Source: an uncultured Clostridia bacterium
GTDB taxonomy: Bacteria; Bacillota; Clostridia; Christensenellales; Borkfalkiaceae
Reading direction: 5' to 3'
Assembly: GCA_934254725.1 (NCBI GenBank)
Contig: CAKQLR010000022.1
Location: forward strand, 1 to 29,781
Length of the DNA: 29,781 nt
The notes under the pieces were generated by a model, which saw only the letters and a list, made by a program, of their open reading frames with translations, ran no database searches and was not told where the DNA came from. A program made the position numbers and the translations under genes. Shown piece by piece: positions 1-6,828 of this stretch (positions are counted from its first letter, which is position 1; the number at the start of each line of letters is the position of its first letter).

Positions 1-103
1 TCTCCCACTCCGCCACATTTCTCCCGCGCCACGTTCTCACCGCTCGCATTCGCCTCAAAACAAAAACACCCGCAAGCTCACTCTACCGCGAATGATGGGA
101 ATA
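1..103 (-). repeat. Partial duplicate of the tRNA-Gly 3' end and terminator region
   Basis: Bases 1-77 are identical to 273-349, and bases 89-103 repeat the last 15 nt of the tRNA-Gly gene (378-392). The copy keeps one arm of the tRNA terminator (66-76) and the tRNA 3' tail, but between them it has 11 unrelated bases instead of the loop, second arm and CCA. It therefore looks like a decayed or recombined second copy of the tRNA end, of the kind left by tandem duplication or by integration and excision at a tRNA. The window starts inside the repeat, so its true extent is unknown. The strand is purine-rich on the minus side. Open frames across 55-385 have low-complexity translations and run over the tRNA, so no gene is called in 1-373. 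Confidence 0.8.
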
Positions 104-272
104 CTCGCTCCGCTCGTGGCGTTCGGGCGAAGTAAAACTCTTTCCGCCCCGCAATTCCCCGCACTAAAAAACATCTCTCCGCCCGCTTCCATCTTTTTCC
201 CCTCGGCTGAGCGAACCCGGGCGCGGGCATCGCACAAAACCGCCTTCCTTTTTTTATTCACTCCCCCCCGTC

Positions 273-349
273 TCTCCCACTCCGCCACATTTCTCCCGCG
301 CCACGTTCTCACCGCTCGCATTCGCCTCAAAACAAAAACACCCGCAAGC
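273..349 (-). repeat. Second copy of the 77-bp direct repeat beside tRNA-Gly
   Basis: This stretch matches 1-77 base for base, 272 bp apart. In this copy the repeat runs directly into the complete tRNA terminator and the intact tRNA-Gly gene, so this is the functional version. The interval between the copies (104-272) is pyrimidine-rich on the plus strand and holds no recognisable gene. Confidence 0.85.
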
Positions 350-366
350 GTAAAACTTGCGGGTGT
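331..366 (-). terminator. Intrinsic terminator of tRNA-Gly
   Basis: On the minus strand an 11-bp perfect stem (366-356 pairing with 348-338, loop of 7) is followed by a T-rich run (complement of 331-337). It begins 8 nt after the encoded CCA of the tRNA. It would end both the tRNA transcript and any read-through from the transporter gene upstream. Confidence 0.9.
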
Positions 367-373
367 TCCGTTT

Positions 374-447
374 TGGAGCGAATGATGGGAATCGAACCCA
401 CGACCGAAGCTTGGGAAGCTTCTGTTTTGCCATTAAACTACATTCGC
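374..447 (-). tRNA. tRNA-Gly (anticodon CCC)
   Basis: The complement folds as a full cloverleaf: 7-bp acceptor stem GCGAATG/CATTCGC, D-arm with GTTTAATGGCAAAAC, anticodon stem GAAGC/GCTTC around the loop TTCCCAA (anticodon CCC, glycine), T-arm with TTCGATT, discriminator T and an encoded CCA (376-374). No convincing own promoter is visible upstream. It lies 113 bp downstream of the AEC transporter stop on the same strand with no clear terminator between, so read-through transcription is possible. Its 3' end is partly duplicated at 89-103. Confidence 0.95.
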
Positions 448-482
448 ATATTCAGTTTTGTTCAGGTTCAGCCGTTAAAAAG

Positions 483-503
483 TGGCTTAAATCGCACATT
501 ATC
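483..503 (-). repeat. Diverged copy of the recurring intergenic motif
   Basis: Read on the minus strand this is GATAATGTGCGATTTAAG plus CCA, resembling four other sites in the window (6767-6787, 12390-12410, 15038-15058, 27226-27246). It lies 58 nt downstream of the transporter stop codon, and a short T run follows it. It is the least similar of the five at its 3' end. Confidence 0.4.
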
Positions 504-560
504 GGGCGTTTTTCAGTCCCAAGCGACTCTATAGCAGCTCACCGCAGCAATCCTTTTCCT

Positions 561-1499
561 CTAAATCAAATCAATCGCCATAAACCACAGCGGCATCGTA
601 ATTATGCAGAACAGGTGGGATAAAAACCCGATTTTCGCGCCGAGGCTCCCGTCCCCGCCGTACGCTTCCGAGAACACAACGGAGTTAAGCCCGAAAGGCA
701 AAGCCAGGTAAATGATAGTCATTTTCACTATTCCCACGGAAAAGCCGAGCCACAACTGCAACAGATAAGCAATTCCGCCGAACAGCGCAGGGAAAACCGC
801 CAGCCTTAAAAAAGTAAACACGTAAGCTTCCACGCTGCCGAACACTTCCTTAACAGGCTGATCCGCGAGGATAATCCCCGTAAGCAGCATAGCCGCAGGC
901 GACATACACCCCGAAGCCGAAGCGACAATCGTAGAGATAACCGACGGAATTTGCACGTTGCAAAGGTCGAAAACCACGCCGACGATCATACCGAGCACCA
1001 TCGCCATATTGACGGGCGACAGCAGACCTTTAAGCGAAATCCCCTCTTTTTCAGGCTTAAACATAGCCGAACCCGCCGTAAAAACGAAAACCTGGAACGG
1101 CATAATGAAAACCATATAATACAGAACGTACTCGTTAAGCAGCTTATCGATAAGCGTAATGCCCACATAAGACATATTCGTCACGACGAAAGAGTACCAA
1201 AGCACGTTTCTCTTCATTCTGTCCGAATACCTGCACGCAATCAGATATCCCGAGCCTAGCACCACGCCGAACACGACGCAGCCGGCAATAAGATAATCCT
1301 TCGCCTCGCCGAACTTTGAAACGGTAAAGTTTTCGGAAAAGACCTTAAACACCACCGCGGGCAGAAAAACCCATAACAACAAAGAGGAAAGCACCTTGCC
1401 GTCTTTAACTTTACCGGTAAGCTTCAAAATATAACCGATCACGATAAAGATAACAAGCACGCTCACCTGTGCAAGCGTCGGTAAAAAAACGTTCTGCAT
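561..1499 (-). CDS. AEC-family (auxin efflux carrier-like) permease
   Basis: A 312-residue integral membrane protein with about ten hydrophobic segments. It opens MQNVFLPTLAQVSVLVIFIV and has the early IGYILKLTGKV helix end, a central charged loop around residues 150-165, and the second five-helix bundle typical of AEC (auxin efflux carrier) transporters. Bacterial members export or exchange small organic acids such as malate; the substrate here cannot be read from sequence. The frame is open upstream to 1634, but the ATG at 1499 matches the usual family start. A TTGCTT-N17-TATACT promoter ends only 8 nt before that ATG, so the message is probably leaderless; no Shine-Dalgarno site is visible. 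It separates the tRNA-Gly gene from the capsid cassette and runs in the same direction as both. Confidence 0.85.
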   Translation of the reverse strand: MQNVFLPTLAQVSVLVIFIVIGYILKLTGKVKDGKVLSSLLLWVFLPAVVFKVFSENFTVSKFGEAKDYLIAGCVVFGVVLGSGYLIACRYSDRMKRNVLWYSFVVTNMSYVGITLIDKLLNEYVLYYMVFIMPFQVFVFTAGSAMFKPEKEGISLKGLLSPVNMAMVLGMIVGVVFDLCNVQIPSVISTIVASASGCMSPAAMLLTGIILADQPVKEVFGSVEAYVFTFLRLAVFPALFGGIAYLLQLWLGFSVGIVKMTIIYLALPFGLNSVVFSEAYGGDGSLGAKIGFLSHLFCIITMPLWFMAIDLI

Positions 1500-1507
1500 A
1501 CCATTAC

Positions 1508-1536
1508 AGTATATAATAATAAAAAGCAAAAAGCAA
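1508..1536 (-). promoter_or_regulatory. Sigma-A promoter of the AEC transporter gene
   Basis: On the minus strand: TTGCTT (1536-1531), 17-nt spacer, TATACT (1513-1508). The start codon begins 8 nt after the -10 box, so transcription would start within about two bases of the ATG. The same TTGCTT-N17 arrangement precedes the HAD gene, trmO and tRNA-Leu. Confidence 0.65.
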
Positions 1537-1666
1537 GTTTTTTTCGCCGCTCGGATAAAAAATTCTATAAAATTGTCTGACTTTTCGGAAAAAATCAAAT
1601 TAAAACGCATTCGAGAAAAAATGCAATCCGCCAACAGTAAAACATAGTCGTGAGTCGCGTATAAGC

Positions 1667-1694
1667 GCGCGGCGACAATATTTTGTCGCCGCGC
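1667..1694. other. Perfect 12-bp GC-rich hairpin at the 3' end of the capsid cassette
   Basis: GCGCGGCGACAA and its exact inverted complement are separated by a 4-nt loop (1679-1682). An outer pair, TCGTGA (1648-1653) with TCACGA (1699-1704), could extend it. It lies about 70 bp beyond the last cassette gene and upstream of the transporter gene. No T-run follows on either strand, so it is not a standard intrinsic terminator. It may still stabilise or end the cassette transcript. The surrounding 265-bp gap (1500-1764) holds no gene that I can support. Confidence 0.7.
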
Positions 1695-1764
1695 CCCGTC
1701 ACGAACCTCACCACCCCGACAACAATCCTCTCGCCCTATCTCAGATCTCAGCCAAGCTATATTT

Positions 1765-1986
1765 TCAATTCGTCACGACGTCGTACCCGTAAGAACGCAA
1801 TACTCCCGACATAAACGGAATTTCCTGCGAGAAGAACCCTAGCCTCTCTTTTGTAAATTCCCCGTCGGTTCCGTAAACGATTTTTCTCGCGGGCATACCT
1901 ATTCTTATTACGACGCCCTCCGCCGAAGAACTGCAGGTAATAAACTTCCCCTCATCCAGATAATACTTATTAAATTTAAAATTCAT
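1765..1986 (-). CDS. Small protein at the end of the capsid cassette, unknown function
   Basis: A 73-residue soluble protein (begins MNFKFNKYYLDEGKFITCSS) that I do not recognise. Its ATG overlaps the stop of the preceding 570-residue gene by four bases (ATGA), and a GGGGG Shine-Dalgarno-like run lies just upstream. It is thus translationally coupled and the last gene of the cassette. There is no signal peptide or transmembrane segment. The alternating hydrophobic pattern suggests a small beta-rich fold. By position it could be a minor virion or assembly protein, but that is inference from context only. Confidence 0.6.
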   Translation of the reverse strand: MNFKFNKYYLDEGKFITCSSSAEGVVIRIGMPARKIVYGTDGEFTKERLGFFSQEIPFMSGVLRSYGYDVVTN

Positions 1987-3695
1987 ACGACCCCCTTAAC
2001 CGTCAAAATTATCGATTCGTCTTCGAAATACGGGGTTTCTTTACAAACTGTGTAATTTCCGGACGGCGCCGACGAGTGTATCTCGAACCGCTTTGCGACC
2101 TCTCCGAAAGGGTAAAATCCGTTTGCCGAAACGAACCCGTTTTCCACTGGCAGAAGCCTTTTCTCCGCAACTTCCGCTATCTTTTTAAAGTCGTTATCAT
2201 ACCTGTAAATATCGCAGCTACCCCCTTTTGCCGCCGCAAAATACGTGCCCGAGCCGTCGGGAATAACCTCCTTCGCGGCAGGCAGATATTCGTTTTCTAC
2301 CGTGCCGTTATGAAGATCAAACATCCGCACTGCGCCGTTTGCGGAAATAAACGCCTTTTTGTACCTGCCCGCAAAATAAGAATTTTCGGTTATGCCCACG
2401 TTCCCCGTGTAGCTCGCAATCAGGTTGCAGGACGAATTTCCTAACAGGTATTGCCTTATCTCGCCGGACAGAAAAACGGTCAGCACCGAAGTCTCCGGAT
2501 CAAACGCATACCGCCCGCCGGAGATACTCACGCTGTAAACAGCCGTCACGCCCGAACCGCTATTCGCCACCATAAATCCGCCCGTCCCGCAAAACAGCAA
2601 GCGGTTTCTATTCATATCGAAAACCCTGTCCGCAGAATAGTTCACGTCGTACGTCGCCACAAGCTTGCCCGTTTTCAGCTCGAATTTCTTCAGTTTTCCG
2701 TCAAGCACGAAAAGGTAGTTTCCGCTTAAGCAAAAATCCTTGTACGAAGTCGTTCTCGTTTCGGGTATAAACGGGTTCACGGGGTAAAAATCCCCGTTCT
2801 TTTTAAAAATCACAAACCCGCCCTCTGCCGAAACAACCAGGTTTTCCCCCGAAGCCGCCGCACGAGAAACGCTCGGAATAAACGGGTGCCGAATTCTCTC
2901 CTTCCCGAGAACGCTCATAGCAACCTCCCTCGTTTTAACGTCGTCGGATAAATTTACCGCGCTGTCCGCAATCAATGAAATTTCCTTGTTAAAAGACGTG
3001 GGTTCTATAACGTTTTCCGTCACCGAAAGAATATCCGCGGAAACGCTTTTACTCTGCGCTTCGATGTACACGGCGGGCAACCCGTCAGCGTAAATCACGG
3101 CGTACTTCGCCTCGGTCACACCGTTCGGCGTAAACGAAAGTGTAATCCCTTCCTCCGAAACCGTTTTATAAACTGCAAGTCTGCCCTGTTTGTTTTCGGC
3201 AATCGCGTTTGCAAAATCGGCGGTAAGCTTAACCTCTTTCACACCGAAAATACCGCAGACAAGCTCGCAAAAACCCTCCGCGCACGTATTAACGTTACCG
3301 CTTTTCGTAAAATACGCGGCGGCAAACACCTCGAACCTGCCGCTTGCCGAAGTCCCCGCGGGGAAACTCGCCTCGTTAATTTTTTTACCGTTTTCCGAAA
3401 CGAAAGAAACCGAAGTAAGGCTTTTTGCAGAGGAAAGCGAAAACTCGGCTTTAAAATTCAGCTCCGCCTTATCGTCCGAAACCGCCCGCGCGGAAACGAA
3501 CGAACACGGGGTGGAAATCTCCCCGCCGTCATAAGCTACCGTTATTTTTTCAAACAGCCTGCCAACCTCTTTTACTGCGGCAGTAAACCCTTCCAGAGCG
3601 GAATTAAAAGCCAAAAAGCCGTCTTTTTCGCGCAATAACGCCGTATTTTTAAATTTGCCGTTTTCTTTCGGTTTAACAAAAAAGCAAGTGTGCAT
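1983..3695 (-). CDS. Beta-propeller-like virion-associated protein (570 aa)
   Basis: A 570-residue soluble protein with no signal peptide or membrane segment. The first 270 residues are beta-rich with many Ser/Thr/Ala strands (for example KITVAYDGGEIST and AELNFKAEFSLSS). The second half reads as repeated propeller blades of about 40-45 residues, with patterns such as YLFVLDGKLKKFELKTGK and NRLLFCGTGGFMVAN. The start is set by GGAG located inside the last codons of the upstream 312-residue gene, showing tight coupling. It follows two other propeller-like genes at the place where P22-type phages encode portal plugs and tail proteins. It could be a plug, an adsorption protein or a tailspike-like head; no enzymatic motif is visible. 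The role is inference from position and fold impression. Confidence 0.6.
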   Translation of the reverse strand: MHTCFFVKPKENGKFKNTALLREKDGFLAFNSALEGFTAAVKEVGRLFEKITVAYDGGEISTPCSFVSARAVSDDKAELNFKAEFSLSSAKSLTSVSFVSENGKKINEASFPAGTSASGRFEVFAAAYFTKSGNVNTCAEGFCELVCGIFGVKEVKLTADFANAIAENKQGRLAVYKTVSEEGITLSFTPNGVTEAKYAVIYADGLPAVYIEAQSKSVSADILSVTENVIEPTSFNKEISLIADSAVNLSDDVKTREVAMSVLGKERIRHPFIPSVSRAAASGENLVVSAEGGFVIFKKNGDFYPVNPFIPETRTTSYKDFCLSGNYLFVLDGKLKKFELKTGKLVATYDVNYSADRVFDMNRNRLLFCGTGGFMVANSGSGVTAVYSVSISGGRYAFDPETSVLTVFLSGEIRQYLLGNSSCNLIASYTGNVGITENSYFAGRYKKAFISANGAVRMFDLHNGTVENEYLPAAKEVIPDGSGTYFAAAKGGSCDIYRYDNDFKKIAEVAEKRLLPVENGFVSANGFYPFGEVAKRFEIHSSAPSGNYTVCKETPYFEDESIILTVKGVV

Positions 3696-3699
3696 ATGT

Positions 3700-4638
3700 T
3701 CAGTTCTCCAAAATCGAAATAGTAAAGCTGTCCGTCAGCTTATCCGCAAAAACGCCTTCCGAAACGGAAAGATACACGCTTTCGCCCTTTCTCGTAATTA
3801 TCGCATACCCGTTTTCGTAAGCGGTTGCTGAAATTTCGTTGCATCCCCCGTCGAAAGAAGAGCATTTTCTTATTTCCCCTGACGAAACGTCGAAAAAATA
3901 CACTTCCGTCACCCCGCGTTTGCTCGCAAAAAGGATAATATTCCCGCTGTCCGTCGGCACGCCGTCCATGCAAACTGCGTCGTCCGTCACGTAAAAGTAC
4001 TCGGGCTTAAGAAGATTTTCGGTAATTTTTATAACGCACGCCTGCCCGTTTTCGGTCACCGCAAGCAGGTAGTATTTAGTGCCGATCTTTTTGATTTTTA
4101 CGCAAGAAACCCCGTAAAACGCGTATATTTCCGTCTTTTTGCCGTTTGCGACTTTAAACACGGAAACCCTCGAAAGGTTACTTTCAATATAAATCGGGCT
4201 GCCGGGCGGCGCGTCTATATACACCTTGTCGCTGTCGCGGTCAATCAGTCCCTCGGCGGTAATGAGCAGCGAAACGAGATTGCTGTCCTCGCTCGCCGTG
4301 AGCGTAAATCGAATTTCGTGCACGCCCTTTTCCACGCCCGAGCAGTTCCTCACAACGTCGAAACTCCCCGTAACTTCGGACGAGTAAATAACGTTCCCGT
4401 CCAGAAAGCCCTGCGCCAGACACCCGCCGCCGAGCGAAGCGAAAAACTTTATTTTCAAGTCGGAGGCGCCAAGGACCTTAACCCTTATAATCTTCTCGAA
4501 GGTCTCCCCTTTTGCAATAGCCTCCGCGCCCGAACCGGACGTAACCGAATAATCCTTTCTCTCCTCGCTTTTACCGCTGCGGCGGATAATCGCGCCCAAC
4601 TCCTCTATTTTTTTAAGAGCAAGTTTGCCGTAATCCAT
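3700..4638 (-). CDS. Virion-associated protein with beta-sandwich and propeller-like C-terminus (312 aa)
   Basis: A 312-residue protein with a short helical start (KLALKKIEELGAIIRRSGKSEE), then a beta-sandwich-like region at about 45-135 (KIIRVKVLGASDLKIKFFAS). After that come three or four propeller-like blades (KVYIDAPPGSPIYIES, KYYLLAVTENGQACVIKI, NIILFASKRGVTEVYFF). There is no signal peptide. The Shine-Dalgarno site GAGGGG precedes the ATG and abuts the stop of the upstream gene 12 nt away, and its own 3' end carries the ribosome site for the next gene. I do not recognise a named family. The blade style matches both neighbours, so the three genes may share an origin or assemble together. 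Confidence 0.6.
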   Translation of the reverse strand: MDYGKLALKKIEELGAIIRRSGKSEERKDYSVTSGSGAEAIAKGETFEKIIRVKVLGASDLKIKFFASLGGGCLAQGFLDGNVIYSSEVTGSFDVVRNCSGVEKGVHEIRFTLTASEDSNLVSLLITAEGLIDRDSDKVYIDAPPGSPIYIESNLSRVSVFKVANGKKTEIYAFYGVSCVKIKKIGTKYYLLAVTENGQACVIKITENLLKPEYFYVTDDAVCMDGVPTDSGNIILFASKRGVTEVYFFDVSSGEIRKCSSFDGGCNEISATAYENGYAIITRKGESVYLSVSEGVFADKLTDSFTISILEN

Positions 4639-4650
4639 AACGAAATCCCC

Positions 4651-6123
4651 TCACACAAATTCTATTTCCGCTCTCGGCGAAAAGATTCTTAAGTCGTCGT
4701 AGTCGCACTCCACCGCAAAGGAAAATTCCTTCCCCGAAACGTACGGTCTTACGTAACCGTTTCCGGAGCGCAGCACGTATTTGTTTTTCACCCCGTCCGC
4801 GCAGACGGTAAGCAGCACGTTTTTACTGACCGAAAGTTTTAAATAGGCAAGCGTTTTTCTGCCGTCTATGCCGAAGTCCGTCGGGTTCGTTTTGTAAATC
4901 GCCTTTTCGCCTTTACTTCTCGAAGTGCCCTCTAACGCGCAAATATACCGCTTTTTCCTCTCAACAAACGCAAACGAGCCGTCCGCCCTGTTCGCGCCCG
5001 TCATAATTTCCAACCCCGTGTTATAGTAACCGCCGTCCTTAAAACAAACGGTAAAAATTTTCCTGTACGGGAACAGCGAAACGACCGTGGCGAAGTACCC
5101 GCCCTTTGCGGAAAACCCGAAAACTCCCTCCGCGATAAGCTCGCATATTTCGGGGTGCTTGACACTCACGCCCGCGCCGTCGTACACAATAAGCCCGCCG
5201 TCGGACATCACGAACGCCTTCCCCTCTTTGGAAGCGAGCGTTTCGGGGTAAATTTTCATCCCGCCCGTCTCTATGTTTTTAAAGAAAAACTCCCCGTCAA
5301 ACACTCCGGAGCCGAGCCTGAACAGACCTTTCGGCGAAGCGAAAACAACTTCGCCGCCCGCGCAAACGGCTTTTTTAACACCCGAGTACGCTCCGAACGA
5401 ATACGCCGCGGCGCCGTCCGACCCGAAATCCAGCCCGGTATCCCCGTCCGTATCGTCCGCGCCGTCCTCTTTAGCCGCGACTAAGGCCTTGTCCTCCGTA
5501 ACGAGAATGATTTTCCCGCCGAACGAAACGACCGAGCGCACCCCCGTCGGAATGGTTTTGCTTACAAACACAAGCCCGTCGTAAACGTAAGCCCTGCCGT
5601 TATCGTCCGCGATGTAAACGCACCTCTTTCCCTCGTACACAATTTCCGCAAACGAAACGCTGCCGACAAGAGAAACGTCCTCCGCAAGTTTAAAAAGCCC
5701 CGCGTCGGCATTTTCCCCCGTCTCTCCCACTCCTACCAAGCCGCCAGACAACTCGGGAACACCCGAACCGCCGTTTTCCGACGAACCGCCGCCCGCAGCC
5801 ACTCCGCTCAAAGTAACACCGTCCGCGTCTATTTCGGGTTCGGGAGCAACCCCGTCCGTAACGTAAAGCTTGCCCGAAGAAAACACAAAAAATCTTTCAC
5901 CCGCAGAGGTATCCGCAACAAACAGATTTTCCGCCGCGATGTTTTCGGGCAAATTGAGAAAAGACCCCGTTTTGCTTTTAGCCTTGTACAGGCATACGCC
6001 CCGTCTCAGCCCGCCGTTGTACTCCTCGAAGCCCACGCACTCGTCCGCGCCGTCCGCAACGGAAACGTTCACACCCCTGACTATTCTCGTGGAAATCTTA
6101 CCCGGGCTAAAAATCTTTCTCAT
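4651..6123 (-). CDS. Beta-propeller protein, possible P22 gp10-like portal plug/hub (490 aa)
   Basis: A 490-residue soluble protein beginning MRKIFSPGKISTRIVRGVNV. From about residue 30 it shows repeated blades built around aromatic and glycine turns (GERFFVFSSGKLYVTDG, KRCVYIADDNGRAYVYDG, GKIILVTEDKALV). P22 gp10, which closes the portal channel after packaging, is encoded at this relative position and also has a propeller-like hub; the match here is by order, size and fold style, not by a motif I can align. A Gly/Ser-rich linker (about residues 110-145) sits between blades. The start is the ATG at 6123, preceded by AAAGGAG and overlapping the connector gene's stop; an upstream in-frame TTG at 6132 is less well placed. 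Confidence 0.6.
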   Translation of the reverse strand: MRKIFSPGKISTRIVRGVNVSVADGADECVGFEEYNGGLRRGVCLYKAKSKTGSFLNLPENIAAENLFVADTSAGERFFVFSSGKLYVTDGVAPEPEIDADGVTLSGVAAGGGSSENGGSGVPELSGGLVGVGETGENADAGLFKLAEDVSLVGSVSFAEIVYEGKRCVYIADDNGRAYVYDGLVFVSKTIPTGVRSVVSFGGKIILVTEDKALVAAKEDGADDTDGDTGLDFGSDGAAAYSFGAYSGVKKAVCAGGEVVFASPKGLFRLGSGVFDGEFFFKNIETGGMKIYPETLASKEGKAFVMSDGGLIVYDGAGVSVKHPEICELIAEGVFGFSAKGGYFATVVSLFPYRKIFTVCFKDGGYYNTGLEIMTGANRADGSFAFVERKKRYICALEGTSRSKGEKAIYKTNPTDFGIDGRKTLAYLKLSVSKNVLLTVCADGVKNKYVLRSGNGYVRPYVSGKEFSFAVECDYDDLRIFSPRAEIEFV

Positions 6124-6689
6124 AAAAACCAACTCCTTTGCGGAATTACCCTCCTGCCCCTCGGTTTCAGGCAGGCATTCAGGGCTTGTTTGAATTTAGC
6201 ATCAACCTCGGCTGCGTGCGTATACGCCCCGCAGTTAAAAAGGAACTCCCTCGCAGTACCCAGGGCAAGCGTCCTCGGCGTAATTCTCGAAAGTTCCCCG
6301 TAATCCGCCTCGTCCTCCAACCCTTTCTTTTTCGGAATGTACCTGTAAAACACAACTACAGTCCCGTTGTTTTCAAGCGCAATCTTCCCGTCTTTAATAT
6401 TAAATCGCACAGGGAAGCCGTCCGCGCCCTCTACCGAAACTATCTCGTAAGGGTACTCTTTAAGGGCGGAAAGTTCAACTTCGGAAACGTTTTCCGCCTT
6501 CTCTTTTATATACAGTTTTTCGTACTCGCCCGCAAGCTCGGAGTTAACGAAGTTGTACGCGTCAAGCAGCTTTTCGGTATCCCTTTTCGCGGTGTCCGTA
6601 TCCGAAGCGACTCCGTTTTTAATATAATCTTTTACGCCGTCATTGCCCGTAATCTCCGCCGCAAGCAGCAATATATTTTTGACCTTCAT
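6120..6689 (-). CDS. Head-tail connector / adaptor-like protein
   Basis: A 189-residue protein placed directly after the major coat gene. The mostly helical N-terminal half (MKVKNILLLAAEITGND, DAYNFVNSELAGEYEKLY), a short beta region and a helical C-terminus ending RRVIPQRSWFL resemble phage adaptor proteins that bind below the portal (P22 gp4, T7 gp11 and HK97 gp6 class). These often end in a basic stretch plus aromatic residues. The frame is open to 6779, but the ATG at 6687-6689 is chosen because GCGGAGG lies 12 nt upstream and the preceding residues are unlike the protein. It overlaps the next gene's start by four bases. Family assignment is by position and general architecture. Confidence 0.6.
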   Translation of the reverse strand: MKVKNILLLAAEITGNDGVKDYIKNGVASDTDTAKRDTEKLLDAYNFVNSELAGEYEKLYIKEKAENVSEVELSALKEYPYEIVSVEGADGFPVRFNIKDGKIALENNGTVVVFYRYIPKKKGLEDEADYGELSRITPRTLALGTAREFLFNCGAYTHAAEVDAKFKQALNACLKPRGRRVIPQRSWFL

Positions 6690-6828
6690 AATATGCAGTG
6701 ACCTCCGCTCCACATAAAGTTTGCGGTTTACCACATTGCAAAAGAAACTTAAAACAACGCAATAAACCGCCTTTATCAAACGTTATCGACACTTTTTATA
6801 ATGCAAAGCGCCGCACATAAAAACCTTT
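6690..6828 (-). other. 139-bp gap between coat and connector genes
   Basis: This is one of the two longest gaps inside an otherwise tightly packed cassette. It contains a copy of the recurring intergenic motif (6767-6787, minus strand), and no hairpin with a T-run stands out. High-level coat genes in phage operons are sometimes followed by attenuating or processing sites, and this could be one. I see no gene in it. Confidence 0.4.
6767..6787 (-). repeat. Copy of the recurring intergenic motif inside the cassette
   Basis: On the minus strand it reads GATAACGTTTGATAAAGG plus CGG, sharing the GATAAAGGCGG core with 12390-12410 and 27226-27246. It lies 42 nt downstream of the coat protein stop codon. 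Its presence both inside the cassette and at host loci suggests the cassette has shared this genome's sequence features. Confidence 0.5.

Noticed and set aside
55..385. Open frames on both strands next to tRNA-Gly
   Set aside because: Low-complexity translations driven by a purine/pyrimidine-rich strand, no ribosome site, and overlap with the repeat and tRNA.
3190..3534. Plus-strand open frames inside the cassette (for example 3190-3534, 5155-5584, 7283-7962)
   Set aside because: Mirror readings of strongly coding minus-strand genes with no ribosome sites.
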